Source: Lysobacteraceae bacterium (GTDB lineage: Bacteria > Pseudomonadota > Gammaproteobacteria > Xanthomonadales > Xanthomonadaceae). From it: a DNA stretch of 58,830 bases. Made by a program: the position numbers and the translations under genes. Of the stretch, positions 19,213 to 27,752 are shown in pieces (position 1 is the first letter of the stretch; every line of letters begins with the position of its first letter). Under the pieces are notes generated by a model, which ran no database searches, was not told where the DNA came from, and worked only from the letters and a program-made list of their open reading frames with translations. Location of the stretch: positions 90,204-149,033 of the forward strand of contig JAGWUF010000001.1 of NCBI GenBank assembly GCA_028868545.1, read 5' to 3'.

Positions 19213-21261
19213 CTACAGCGCCGCTTCGCGCAGACGATGGAGCTGGTCGCGCACCTGCGCGGCCTGCTCGAACTCCAGATCGCGCGCATGCTGGTGCATC
19301 TGCGCTTCCAATGCCTTGAGCTTCGCCACCTGCTGCGCGGGGCTCAGGCGCAGGTACTCCTGCGTCGGCTCGGCCACGCGCTTCATTTTCCCGCGCCCCT
19401 TCAGTTCGCCCGGCTCGGCGCGCGCGCCTTCCATCACGTCCTTGACCGAGCGTTGCACCGAGGTCGGCACGATGCCGTGTTCTGCATTGTGCGCCTGCTG
19501 CTTCTGGCGGCGTCGGTCGGTTTCATCCAATGCCTTCTGCATGGAATTGGTGATGCGATCGGCATACAGGATGGCCTTGCCGCGCAGGTTGCGGGCGGCG
19601 CGGCCGATGGTCTGGATCAGCGAGCCGGCGCTGCGCAGGAAGCCCTCCTTGTCGGCATCCAGGATCGCCACCAGCGACACTTCGGGCATGTCCAGCCCTT
19701 CGCGCAACAGGTTGATGCCGACCAGCACGTCGAACACGCCCAGCCGCAGGTCGCGGATGATCTCCACCCGCTCCACCGTCTCCACGTCGGAATGCAGATA
19801 GCGCACCTTGACGTCGTGCTCGGCCAGATAGTCGGTCAGGTTCTCCGCCATTTTCTTGGTCAGGGTCGTGACCAGAACGCGATCCCCCATCGCCACACGC
19901 GCGTGGATTTCCCCCAGCAGATCGTCCACCTGGGTGGCCACCGGACGAATTTCGACCGGCGGATCCACCAGTCCCGTCGGGCGTACCACCAGTTCGATCA
20001 CCTCGCCTCCGGCTTCGCGCAATTCATACGGGCCGGGTGTGGCCGAAACGAACACGCTGCGCGGTGCACGCTGCTCCCATTCCTCGAAACGCAGCGGCCG
20101 GTTGTCCAGCGCCGACGGCAGCCGGAACCCGAATTCCACCAGCGTCTCCTTGCGTGAACGATCGCCCTTGTACATCGCGCCGATCTGCGGAATGGTGACG
20201 TGCGATTCATCCACCACCAACAGCGCGTCGGCAGGCAGGTAATCGAACAGCGTCGGCGGCGGTTCGCCCGGTGCGCGCCCGGTCAGGTGGCGGGAATAAT
20301 TTTCGATCCCGGTGCAGTAACCCACTTCGGCCATCATTTCCAGATCGAACTGGGTGCGCTGGCTCAACCGCTGCACTTCCAGCAACTTGTTCGCCGAATA
20401 CAGTTGCTCCTGACGCTCGCGCAGCTCCGCCTTGATGGTGTCCACTGCCGCCAGCACCCGCGCCCGCGGCGTGGCGTAATGGGTCTTCGGGTAGATGGTG
20501 TAGCGCGGCAGCTTGCGGAACACTTCGCCGGTCAGCGGGTCGAACATCGACAGCTGCTCGACCTCGCCGTCGAACAACTCGATGCGCAGCGCCTCCAGGT
20601 CGGATTCCGCGGGAAACACGTCCACGGTTTCGCCGCGCACCCGGAAGGTACCGCGATCCAGTTCGTATTCGTTGCGCGTGTATTGCAGCGTGGTCAGATG
20701 CCGCAGCAGTTCACGCTGGTCGATGCGCTCGCCGCGCGAAAGAATCAGCCGCATCGACAGATAATCTTCCGGCGCGCCCAGGCCGTAGATCGCCGACACG
20801 GTGGCGACGACTATGGTATCGCGGCGCGACAACAACGCCTTGGTCGCCGCCAGCCGCATCTGCTCGATGTGGTCGTTGATCGAGCTGTCCTTCTCGATGA
20901 AGGTATCGGTGGACGGCACGTAGGCTTCCGGCTGGTAGTAGTCGTAATAGCTGACGAAATACTCCACCGCATTGTGCGGGAAGAATGCCTTGAACTCGCC
21001 GTACAACTGCGCGGCCAGCGTCTTGTTGTGCGCCATCACCAGCGTGGGCTTCTGCACGCGCTGGATCATGTTGGCCACGGTGTAGGTCTTGCCGGAACCC
21101 GTTACCCCCAGCAGCACCTGCTTGGCGATGCCGTTTTCGAAGCCCGCCACCAGCTTTTCGATCGCCTGCGGCTGGTCACCGGCGGGCTGGTACGGCGACA
21201 CCAGCTCGAAGCGATCCGAGGCAGCGGCAAGGTCGAGGTCGGAAGGGGTGGGCTGGGTCAT
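19213..21261 (-). CDS. uvrB: UvrABC system protein B
   Basis: A 682-residue DNA helicase-like damage verifier of nucleotide excision repair. It has Walker [11 protein letters not shown], the beta-hairpin region [21 protein letters not shown] (split here by its Y-rich tip), DEAD-like VVDESH, helicase motif [11 protein letters not shown], and a C-terminal UVR motif (about 640-680) that contacts UvrC. ATG 21261 gives [11 protein letters not shown]; an ATG at 21279 would add six residues. No SOS box was recognised in the 169-base gap upstream. Confidence 0.97.
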   Translation of the reverse strand: MTQPTPSDLDLAAASDRFELVSPYQPAGDQPQAIEKLVAGFENGIAKQVLLGVTGSGKTYTVANMIQRVQKPTLVMAHNKTLAAQLYGEFKAFFPHNAVEYFVSYYDYYQPEAYVPSTDTFIEKDSSINDHIEQMRLAATKALLSRRDTIVVATVSAIYGLGAPEDYLSMRLILSRGERIDQRELLRHLTTLQYTRNEYELDRGTFRVRGETVDVFPAESDLEALRIELFDGEVEQLSMFDPLTGEVFRKLPRYTIYPKTHYATPRARVLAAVDTIKAELRERQEQLYSANKLLEVQRLSQRTQFDLEMMAEVGYCTGIENYSRHLTGRAPGEPPPTLFDYLPADALLVVDESHVTIPQIGAMYKGDRSRKETLVEFGFRLPSALDNRPLRFEEWEQRAPRSVFVSATPGPYELREAGGEVIELVVRPTGLVDPPVEIRPVATQVDDLLGEIHARVAMGDRVLVTTLTKKMAENLTDYLAEHDVKVRYLHSDVETVERVEIIRDLRLGVFDVLVGINLLREGLDMPEVSLVAILDADKEGFLRSAGSLIQTIGRAARNLRGKAILYADRITNSMQKALDETDRRRQKQQAHNAEHGIVPTSVQRSVKDVMEGARAEPGELKGRGKMKRVAEPTQEYLRLSPAQQVAKLKALEAQMHQHARDLEFEQAAQVRDQLHRLREAAL

Positions 21262-21430
21262 GTTTGGCAAGACGAACAACGGCTTCCAAGTTTACGCCGG
21301 TGGCCCCGGCATTCGACCGAAAACCCTGCACCGGCATGCGGCTTTTTCCCACCCCGCAGGCCGTCGTTTGCCGATCCTGCATGCCTCGCCTTCGGCCTAG
21401 CCTGCACTCAAACCACCGGGGGTTCTCACC

Positions 21431-21961
21431 ATGCAACAGCAACAGCTCGGTTTCACCCTGATCGAATTGATCATCACCCTGGCCGTCACCGCCATCCTGG
21501 CCGGCATCGCCACCCCATCCATGGCCGGCCTCATCGAATACCAGCGCACCACTGCCGCCATCAGCTCGCTGACCACGCACATGCAGCTGGCGCGGATGGC
21601 GGCCGTCAGCCGCAACCGGCGCGCCGTGCTTTGTCCCTCCGGCGATGGCCGCATCTGCGCCATCGGCACCGACTGGAGCAGTGGCTGGATCTTGTTCATC
21701 GACGAAGACGGCAACCGCCGCCCGGATCAGGCCGACGACATCCTGCGCACCGACCTGCAGCCCGTCAGCACGCATCTGCGCGTGGTGAGCAGCCGGGGCC
21801 GCCAGCAACTGCGCTACCTGCCCGACGGCAGCAGCGCCGGCAGCAACCTCACCCTGTCGATCTGCAACCCGGCCGGACGTCTGCTGGGACAGGTCATCGT
21901 CAACAATGCAGGGCGGCCACGCAGCACCCTTTTCAAGAGTGCCCTGCCCTGCCCCGGCTGA
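21431..21961 (+). CDS. GspH/FimT-family type IV pseudopilin
   Basis: A 176-residue protein with a prepilin leader MQQQQLG and cleavage before FTLIELIITLAVTAILAGIA, including the conserved Glu5. A GspH/FimT-type C-terminal domain follows, with SSGWILFIDEDGNRRPD, a typical loop of these minor pilins. It would be processed by PilD and prime pilus or secretion pseudopilus assembly. It stands alone, without the pilVWXY1E genes, so it may be an orphan minor pilin used in DNA uptake; that is inference. Confidence 0.9.
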   Translation: MQQQQLGFTLIELIITLAVTAILAGIATPSMAGLIEYQRTTAAISSLTTHMQLARMAAVSRNRRAVLCPSGDGRICAIGTDWSSGWILFIDEDGNRRPDQADDILRTDLQPVSTHLRVVSSRGRQQLRYLPDGSSAGSNLTLSICNPAGRLLGQVIVNNAGRPRSTLFKSALPCPG

Positions 21962-22001
21962 GCGCCGACATCGCCGTCCGATGAAATTTTCCCGCGGATG
22001 C

Positions 22002-22030
22002 TTGCCCCACCCGACGCAGCCGACTACAAT
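22002..22030 (+). promoter_or_regulatory. Promoter of tRNA-Asn
   Basis: TTGCCC (22002-22007) and TACAAT (22025-22030) are 17 bases apart, and the tRNA starts 11 bases later. Confidence 0.65.
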
Positions 22031-22040
22031 GCCGCTCCCC

Positions 22041-22117
22041 GCCCGAATAGCTCAGCCGGTTAGAGCACTTGACTGTTAATCAGGGGGTCGTTGGTTCGAG
22101 TCCAACTTCGGGCGCCA
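22041..22117 (+). tRNA. tRNA-Asn (anticodon GTT), integration target
   Basis: The sequence begins GCCCGAATAGCTCAGCC and folds with acceptor GCCCGAA/TTCGGGC. The anticodon loop CTGTTAA gives GTT, the T arm is GTTGGTTCGAGTCCAAC, and CCA is encoded. An opposite-strand integrase reading frame ends inside it at 22080, the usual sign that its 3' half serves as an attachment site. Confidence 0.96.
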
Positions 22118-22952
22118 AATATTTCAATGACTTAGGGTCGCTTCGGCGGCCCTTAGTTTTTTCCGGCGTAGCCAGAACGTAGCCGGGTGGGGACTCCTGC
22201 ATTCGTACCTGCTCCGCGTAGCGCTTCAGGTCATCCATCCCGAGGTGCGCGTAGCGTTGCACCATCGCGGGCGTCTGCCATCCGCCAAGCTTCTGGAGGA
22301 CATGCATCGGGGTTCCCCCCTGTGCATGCCAGCTTGCCCACGTGTGCCGGAGATCGTGCCAGCGGAAGTTCTCGATCCCAGCGCGCTTCAGGGCCTTTCG
22401 CCATGCCTTCGTGCTGGTCTTGAACTCGATTGGCCGCCCCCGGAACGTGAACACCCACTCAGGATCCTTTCCCAACTGTTCTTCGATGACCCGCATGGCT
22501 TCGGCATTCAGCGGAACAGGAATCGCCTTCTTGCCCTTGGCTTCCGTGGCCTCCACCCAAGCGCTTTGGCGGTCCAGATCGACCTTTGCCCACCGCAGCC
22601 CCTTGACGTTGCCCTGACGCAGCCCTGTGGCCAACGAGAAGCGCGCCATGGCCCGCAGGTGGTCCGGTAGCTCTGCCAGCAAGCGCCCGGCTTCCTCACG
22701 CGTCAGGTAGCGAACGCGGCCCTGCGGTTCCTTCAACATCCGGAACCGAAGCACCCGGTCGAGCCATTCCCATTCCAAGGCGGCCCGCCTGAGGATTGCC
22801 CGCAGCACCTGAAGGCGCCGGTTCGTCGTGGCATCGCTGAGTCCGCTGCTCTGGCTTTCCTGCTTGTACCTGTCCACCACGTCGCGCGTGATCTGGGTCA
22901 GGTCCATGCCCTCGAGCCGAGGTTGCCAGACGACTGCTGCATCCTCATCCAC
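22080..22952 (-). pseudogene. Tyrosine recombinase (integrase) lacking its N-terminus
   Basis: About 290 codons code for the core-binding and catalytic domains of a phage or island integrase. All active-site residues can be seen: Arg in ATGLRQGNVKGLRW, Lys in EAKGKKAIPVPL, HDLRHTWASWH, and Tyr in VQRYAHLG. The usual first 80-110 residues (arm-type DNA binding) are missing, and the frame begins at a junction with the tail of another integrase. The last 12 codons (APEVGLEPTTP) are antisense tRNA-Asn and probably not native. It is most likely a remnant of an element inserted at tRNA-Asn. Confidence 0.8.
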
Positions 22953-22995
22953 TCCGCGTAGCGTTTCAGATCATCCATGCCAAGGTGCGCGTACT
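22898..22995 (-). pseudogene. C-terminal tail of a second integrase
   Basis: On the minus strand this frame reads KYAHLGMDDLKRYAEWMRMQQS, nearly the same as YAHLGMDDLKRYAEQVRMQES at the end of the first integrase. At DNA level 22952-22993 and 22212-22253 match at 38 of 42 bases. The upstream part is replaced by the ferric-reductase gene, whose stop adjoins it. It is the scar of a related element, fused out of frame to the truncated integrase. Confidence 0.75.
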
Positions 22996-24350
22996 TACCG
23001 CAACGCAAACAATTCTTGATGGAAGCGCCTGGCGACGGGCAGCCCGGCGGCGGAAAAATCCTTGCGCAAGGCGGCACCGAAGCCCGCCGGCCCGCAGAAC
23101 CAGATGCTGGCCTGTTGCCACGCCGGAACCGCCTCACGTATCCGGTCACCCGTCAGGCGGCCATCACGCGCATCCCACAGCACATGCAAACGCACGCCGG
23201 CAGCCTCGGCAGCGCCTTGTAATTGGTTGATCGCCTCCTAGCTCCAGTCTGCAGTGGAATGGAACAGGTCGATTGCCTGCACCAGCGGGCGGCTTGGGTA
23301 AGCTTGCCGATCCATCGCCAATTGCTGCATGCGGGCAAGGAAGGGCGTGATTCCGATGCCACCGCCGACCCAGATCTGGCATGTCTGTTCGTCATCGAAG
23401 GTAAAACAGCCATACGGGCCTTCGACCTTCACCGGCTGACCGACGCGCAGCACGTCCGGCAGGCGCCGGGTGTAGTCGCCCAAGGCTTTGGTAACGAAAT
23501 CGAGCCGATGCTCGGAGGGGTTCCAGGCCGAAGCAATCGTGAAGGGGTGGGCGTCCTCGGCATCCTGGGTGCGGACAAAGGCAAACTGCCCTGGCTTGTG
23601 CCCAGGCCAGCCCTGTGGAATGTCGATGCCCCCCTCCAGCACGCGCAGCTCCTGCAGGTAGCGCAGCCGCGTGATCGTGCCATTGACCTTGCGCCGCGCG
23701 CCAACGCGACGTGCCAGCACCACCACGGCAGCCCAGGTGCCGTAGGCCAGCAGGATCGCCATGACGATACCCAGCATGGAGACCCAAGCGTCATAGCGCA
23801 TCAGCACCACGGCGTGGAACGCCAGCACCAGATAGGCCACGGCCAGCAGGCGGTGCACCTTGTAGAAAATCCGGTAGGAAATGCGCTGGATCAGCGCCAC
23901 CGCGATCAACACGACCGCGAGATAAAAGGCCCATTCGCCCAGGCCTTCCGCGGGGTTGCGCAATGACTGCAACGTGCTTTCGATCGAACCGACCGTGGCC
24001 GACGGCGCCCCGTGCTCAGGCCGCGCAAGCCAGCCCAGGCCCACGGCCCATTTCGGCCCCTGCGCCCACAACCAATGGACGATCGCGAGCACCAGCCCGC
24101 CGATTCCCAGCCACTTGTGCAGCCGGTACATCTTGTCGAGCCCGCCCATCCATCGTTCCGGCCAGTGCGGTCGCAACGCCAGGATCATCGCAATGCTCAT
24201 GCAGGTCATGGCAAGAAGCCCGCTGAGTTGGATCATCGAATCGCGCAGCGCAAAAAAACCGGACACCTGAACAACGCCGGCATCGGTTGCAAACCAGAGC
24301 AGGGCAATCAACGCCAATGCGCCCCAGAACACGCGCTTGATCCGCCTCAT
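22995..24350 (-). pseudogene. Ferric reductase-like flavocytochrome, split by an in-frame amber codon
   Basis: The N-terminal 370 codons encode six transmembrane helices with haem-ligand histidines (YRLHKWLGIGGLVLAIVHW, FYKVHRLLAVAYLVLAFH). An FAD/NADPH module follows: KPGQFAFVRT, HPFTIAS, GPYGCFTF, GGGIGITPFL. A TAG at 23238-23240 then interrupts it, and the same frame continues for 80 codons with the expected C-terminus (SIWFCGPAGFGAALRKDF, ending FHQELFALR). One base change (for example GAG to TAG) explains it. If not a sequencing error, the product lacks the last NAD(P)-binding strands. ATG 24350 has GGGGGAG upstream. Confidence 0.85.
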
Positions 24351-24522
24351 TCGCTCCCCCGTTCACGTTTCTTGCGAAGCTTCCGGATGCCCTGCGTCCA
24401 CCCCGATCTCTCGATCGCTGGCGTTCGCATGTCCTCCGCATCCGGCGATTGTGGCATCGCACGCACGCACGGTACAGCGACGTCGGCGAGCTCGGCTGGA
24501 GGAACGCCGGCCTTCGAATTCT
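24351..24522. other. 172-base gap with no gene recognised
   Basis: It separates rlmH from the ferric-reductase-like gene. No tRNA, clear palindrome or Fur-like site was seen. A weak -10-like CACAAT on the minus strand could serve the reductase. Confidence 0.5.
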
Positions 24523-24993
24523 TCAAGCCCGATGGTACGGATGGTTGGCCAGCAGGGCGACGGCACGATACAGCTGTTCGGCCAGCACCAGCCGCACCAG
24601 CATGTGCGGAAGGGTCAGCGGGCCCAGTGACCAATGTTCATCGGCGCGGGCGATAACCTCGGGCGCGTGGCCTTCGGGACCACCGATGAGAAATGCCAGA
24701 TCGCGTCCCTGGCCGCGCCAGTGCTCCAGCCGTTGCGCGAGTTGTTCCGAGGAATGCATCCTGCCGTGTCCGTCCAGCGCCACCACATGCGCGCCTTTCG
24801 GCACGGCGGCCAGCACCCGTGCGCCTTCGTCGTTCATCGCGCGCTGCGTGTCACGGCCCTTGCCGCGCACGCCCGGCTCCACTTCAACCAGCTCCAACGG
24901 CAACCCGTGCGACAAGCGTTTCTGGTATTCGGCAAACCCCTGCGCGACCCATTTCGGCGCGTGTTCACCGACGGCGATCAGACGGGCTTTCAT
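24523..24993 (-). CDS. rlmH: 23S rRNA (pseudouridine-1915-N3) methyltransferase RlmH
   Basis: A 156-residue SPOUT methyltransferase with the knot motifs HVVALDGHGRMHSSEQLA, FLIGGPEGHAPEV and the C-terminal LPHMLVRLVLAEQLYRA...NHPYHRA. It methylates helix 69 of 23S rRNA. It ends the leuS-lptE-holA-nadD-rsfS-rlmH run, 24 bases after rsfS. Confidence 0.97.
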   Translation of the reverse strand: MKARLIAVGEHAPKWVAQGFAEYQKRLSHGLPLELVEVEPGVRGKGRDTQRAMNDEGARVLAAVPKGAHVVALDGHGRMHSSEQLAQRLEHWRGQGRDLAFLIGGPEGHAPEVIARADEHWSLGPLTLPHMLVRLVLAEQLYRAVALLANHPYHRA

Positions 24994-25017
24994 CCAACCC
25001 CGTGCTTGCGCAGGCCG

Positions 25018-25416
25018 TCAGGCCTCGCGCTCGGCGGGATGCTGGTCACCCACCGTCCACAGCCGTTCCAGCGCATAGAACTCGCGCACACGCGGCAACA
25101 TGACATGCACCACCACATCGCCCAGATCCACCAGTACCCATTCGGCTTCGCGTTCGCCTTCCACACCCAGGGGCTGGACATCGAGCTGCTTGGCAAAACG
25201 CACCACTTCATCCGCCACGGATTTCACGTGACGGGTGGAAGTACCCGAGGCGATGACCATGAAATCGCACACGCTGCTCTTGCCGCGCACGTCGATTTCG
25301 ACGATGTCGTTGGCCTTGAGGGATTCCAGACCGCCATGCACGGCGTTGAGCAGGGCATCCACCGAAGGCGGCGGCGTTGGCAGGCTGGTCTTGATGACTT
25401 GGGCGGGGGTAGTCAA
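25018..25416 (-). CDS. rsfS: Ribosomal silencing factor RsfS
   Basis: A 132-residue protein with the RsfS/DUF143 pattern LKANDIVEIDVRGKSSVCDFMVIASGTS split across two strands, then EWVLVDLGDVVVHVM. It binds L14 and blocks subunit joining in starvation. The start appears to be TTG at 25416, overlapping the nadD stop (TTGA). No ATG precedes the conserved core. The N-terminal 18 residues are Pro/Thr-rich and variable. Confidence 0.93.
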   Translation of the reverse strand: MTTPAQVIKTSLPTPPPSVDALLNAVHGGLESLKANDIVEIDVRGKSSVCDFMVIASGTSTRHVKSVADEVVRFAKQLDVQPLGVEGEREAEWVLVDLGDVVVHVMLPRVREFYALERLWTVGDQHPAEREA

Positions 25417-26114
25417 GGGCGATCGCTCGAGGATGAGGGGGGCAGTATAGCGGCCCGGTCACGGTACAGGCCGTTCCGGACGATATAGGCCGCCACGGCA
25501 GGGGGCAGCCAGGACTGCCATGCTTCACCAGCCGCGATCCGGCGACGCAACTCGGTGGAGGACTCCTCCCGCAGCTGCGGCAAGGGCAGCTGGGCAAAGC
25601 CGCCGGCGGGGGCAGCATGCAGCGTATCGGGCGGCACGCTGCGACCTTCGAGTTCGGCCAGCACCTCCGGCGCCACCCGACGCAGCTGTGCCGCATCGAC
25701 GCCGGCACCCGGCCGCTGCACGCACAGCAGATGCGCCAGATCGAACAGTTCGCGCCAGCGATGCCAGGTATGCAGTTGCCGCAGGGAATCGCTGCCGATC
25801 AGCCAGGCGACAGGCGCCGCACTGCCGAGTTCGCGTCGCAATTCGCGCAAGGTGTCCACCGTGTAGGACGGGCCCGGCCGCTGCAACTCGCGCCGGTCGA
25901 CCAGCACGCCGGCCTCGCCGGCAACCGCCAGCTCCAGCATCGCCGCACGCTGCAGGGCATCGGCGTGGGTATTGTCCTTGTGCGGCGGATCACCGGCCGG
26001 CAGCAGCAGGACACTGGCAGCGCAGGCGTCGCGGGCCGCGCGCGCCACCGCCAGATGGCCGTTGTGCACGGGGTCGAAGCTGCCGCCGTAACAGATCAGC
26101 AATGGCGAACTCAC
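25413..26114 (-). CDS. nadD: Nicotinate-nucleotide adenylyltransferase
   Basis: A 233-residue nucleotidyltransferase of NAD synthesis. It has GGSFDPVHNGHLAVA (with HxGH), ISSTE-type motif here EESSTELRRRI, and PSYTVDTLREL. It adenylates nicotinate mononucleotide. It overlaps holA by four bases and rsfS by four. The Ser-rich C-terminal tail is probably dispensable. Confidence 0.96.
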   Translation of the reverse strand: MSSPLLICYGGSFDPVHNGHLAVARAARDACAASVLLLPAGDPPHKDNTHADALQRAAMLELAVAGEAGVLVDRRELQRPGPSYTVDTLRELRRELGSAAPVAWLIGSDSLRQLHTWHRWRELFDLAHLLCVQRPGAGVDAAQLRRVAPEVLAELEGRSVPPDTLHAAPAGGFAQLPLPQLREESSTELRRRIAAGEAWQSWLPPAVAAYIVRNGLYRDRAAILPPSSSSDRP

Positions 26115-27151
26115 GATGCCAGCAGCCGCAGCGCGCCCTTGTCGGCCACCGCCAGCAACAGGCGCTCCAACTGTTGCCAGGCATCGCTGGTTTCAACGCC
26201 TGCCCGCACCCGGCCCTTGGAAATGCGATCCACCCTGCCGGCTTCAGCCAGCAACTGCTGCCATCGCTCGGGGGGATGGCGTGCCAGCGCGCGCTTGTAC
26301 ACCGCCTGCTTGGAGTCCCAGATGCGCTGCGCCTTGCACTCGGCAGCGAAGTTGCGGGCCCGCGCCAGAGCCGACACCGTATTGAGCTCTTTCACCACCA
26401 TGCCCATCAATGCCGGAATGGCCTCGCCCTCGGCTTGCAGGCCGGCCACGATGCGCGTCACCTGCGCGGCTTGGCCACTGAGCGCGGCATCGACCAGGCG
26501 GAAGACGTCGAAGCGCGCGGAATCCGCCACCAGCGCATCCATGCGTTCGGCATCCAGCATGCCGGCCTGCCCTTGCAGCAGCAGTGCGAGCTTGTCCACC
26601 TCCTGCGCTGCGGCCAGCAGATTGCCTTCCACCCGCTGCGCCAGCCGGGCCACGGCATCGGGGGTGGCCTTCAGGCCGCGCTGACGCAGCCGTGCCGACA
26701 ACCAACCCGCCAGTTCGTGCGGCTTCACCGGCCACGCCACGACCGCATGGCCGGCCCTGGCAATGGCCTCGCTCCACTTGCCGGCATGCGCTTTCGACCA
26801 CTCGCCGGCGATTACCAGCAAGGCCACATCCGGTGGCGGGTTGGTGCAAAAACCGACCAGCAGCTTGCTGCCTTCGTTGCCGGGTTTGCCGGTGGGCAGG
26901 CGCAGTTCGATCAGCCGGCGGCTGGCGAACAGGCTGGGCGCGTGCAGCGAAGCCTCCAGCGCATCCCAATCGGGATCGCGGCCTTCCATGTCGTGCACTT
27001 CCCGCTCGCTGATGCCGGCCTTGCGTGCCGCCGCACGGATGGCATCGGCTGCCTCCAGCACCAGCAAGGGTTCGCTGCCGGCGACCAGATAGACCGGGCG
27101 CAGGGGTTCCGACCCGAGCTGGGATGCCAGACGGTCGGTATTCAGTTCCAT
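26111..27151 (-). CDS. holA: DNA polymerase III subunit delta
   Basis: A 346-residue AAA+-like clamp-loader subunit that opens the beta clamp. It has PVYLVAGSEPLLVLEAADAIR, LPTGKPGNEG, and KATPDAVARLAQRVEGNLLAAAQEVDKL, typical for HolA. It overlaps nadD by four bases and follows lptE by 20 bases, the conserved order in gammaproteobacteria. Confidence 0.95.
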   Translation of the reverse strand: MELNTDRLASQLGSEPLRPVYLVAGSEPLLVLEAADAIRAAARKAGISEREVHDMEGRDPDWDALEASLHAPSLFASRRLIELRLPTGKPGNEGSKLLVGFCTNPPPDVALLVIAGEWSKAHAGKWSEAIARAGHAVVAWPVKPHELAGWLSARLRQRGLKATPDAVARLAQRVEGNLLAAAQEVDKLALLLQGQAGMLDAERMDALVADSARFDVFRLVDAALSGQAAQVTRIVAGLQAEGEAIPALMGMVVKELNTVSALARARNFAAECKAQRIWDSKQAVYKRALARHPPERWQQLLAEAGRVDRISKGRVRAGVETSDAWQQLERLLLAVADKGALRLLAS

Positions 27152-27171
27152 GCGTCAGGCAGAAACAGGCA

Positions 27172-27681
27172 TCACGGCGTTGCGGCGGGCTTGGACGCGG
27201 CATCCACCCGCCGCAGGATCGCTGCCGCCATGTCGCGGCGCAACTCCTTCACCAGCATCTCGCGCTCACTGGCCTTGCCGATGGAGTCCACCGGCGGCGC
27301 CAGATAATCACGCGACAATTCGACCGCCTGCTGCGGCACGGCCACGCTGCCGTCGGCGCGATGCAGGCTGAAAATGACGGCATAGCGCAGTGCGTATTCC
27401 TGTGCCCGCCCGGACGGATCCTGGCTGATGGGGGTGTCGGCCCATTGCTCGGAGATCACCTGCAAGGTGGCCACGCCCTCGCTGGCATCCACTGCCGCAG
27501 GCTGCGCCCCGGCGCGCTGCAACCCGTCCGCCAGCATTTCCGAAAGCGGGCTGTAGCTGTCGGCGGTCAATACCCGCACCGGCCCGAGATTGGCCGGCAG
27601 GTTGAGCGCGTTGCGCAGATGGAAACCGCAGCCCGACAACAGGCCGGCAAGGAGGACGGGGACGAGGAGGCGTGATTTCAT
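27172..27681 (-). CDS. lptE: LPS-assembly lipoprotein LptE
   Basis: A 169-residue protein with lipobox LLSGCGFHLR, the strong LptE signature, and SYSPLSEMLADGLQRAG. It plugs the LptD barrel that inserts LPS in the outer membrane. The ATG has no Shine-Dalgarno. Instead TAGACT lies six bases upstream (27688-27693), so an internal leaderless transcript is possible in addition to read-through from leuS. Confidence 0.94.
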   Translation of the reverse strand: MKSRLLVPVLLAGLLSGCGFHLRNALNLPANLGPVRVLTADSYSPLSEMLADGLQRAGAQPAAVDASEGVATLQVISEQWADTPISQDPSGRAQEYALRYAVIFSLHRADGSVAVPQQAVELSRDYLAPPVDSIGKASEREMLVKELRRDMAAAILRRVDAASKPAATP

Positions 27682-27687
27682 GGGGCA

Positions 27688-27693
27688 AGTCTA
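27688..27693 (-). promoter_or_regulatory. Candidate -10 box for a leaderless lptE mRNA
   Basis: On the minus strand TAGACT is followed by TGCCCC and then the lptE ATG. The same hexamer at the same spacing precedes the DUF502 gene at 37858. Confidence 0.35.
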
Positions 27694-27752
27694 GCGAGAG
27701 GATCAAGGATTTGCGCGGCATCCCCGCAAACACGGGGGAGGACGAACAGGTT

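Noticed and set aside
22083-22117. Final codons of the integrase (APEVGLEPTTP) as native protein
   Set aside because: They are antisense to tRNA-Asn; this peptide is a common annotation artefact where integrase frames run into tRNA genes.
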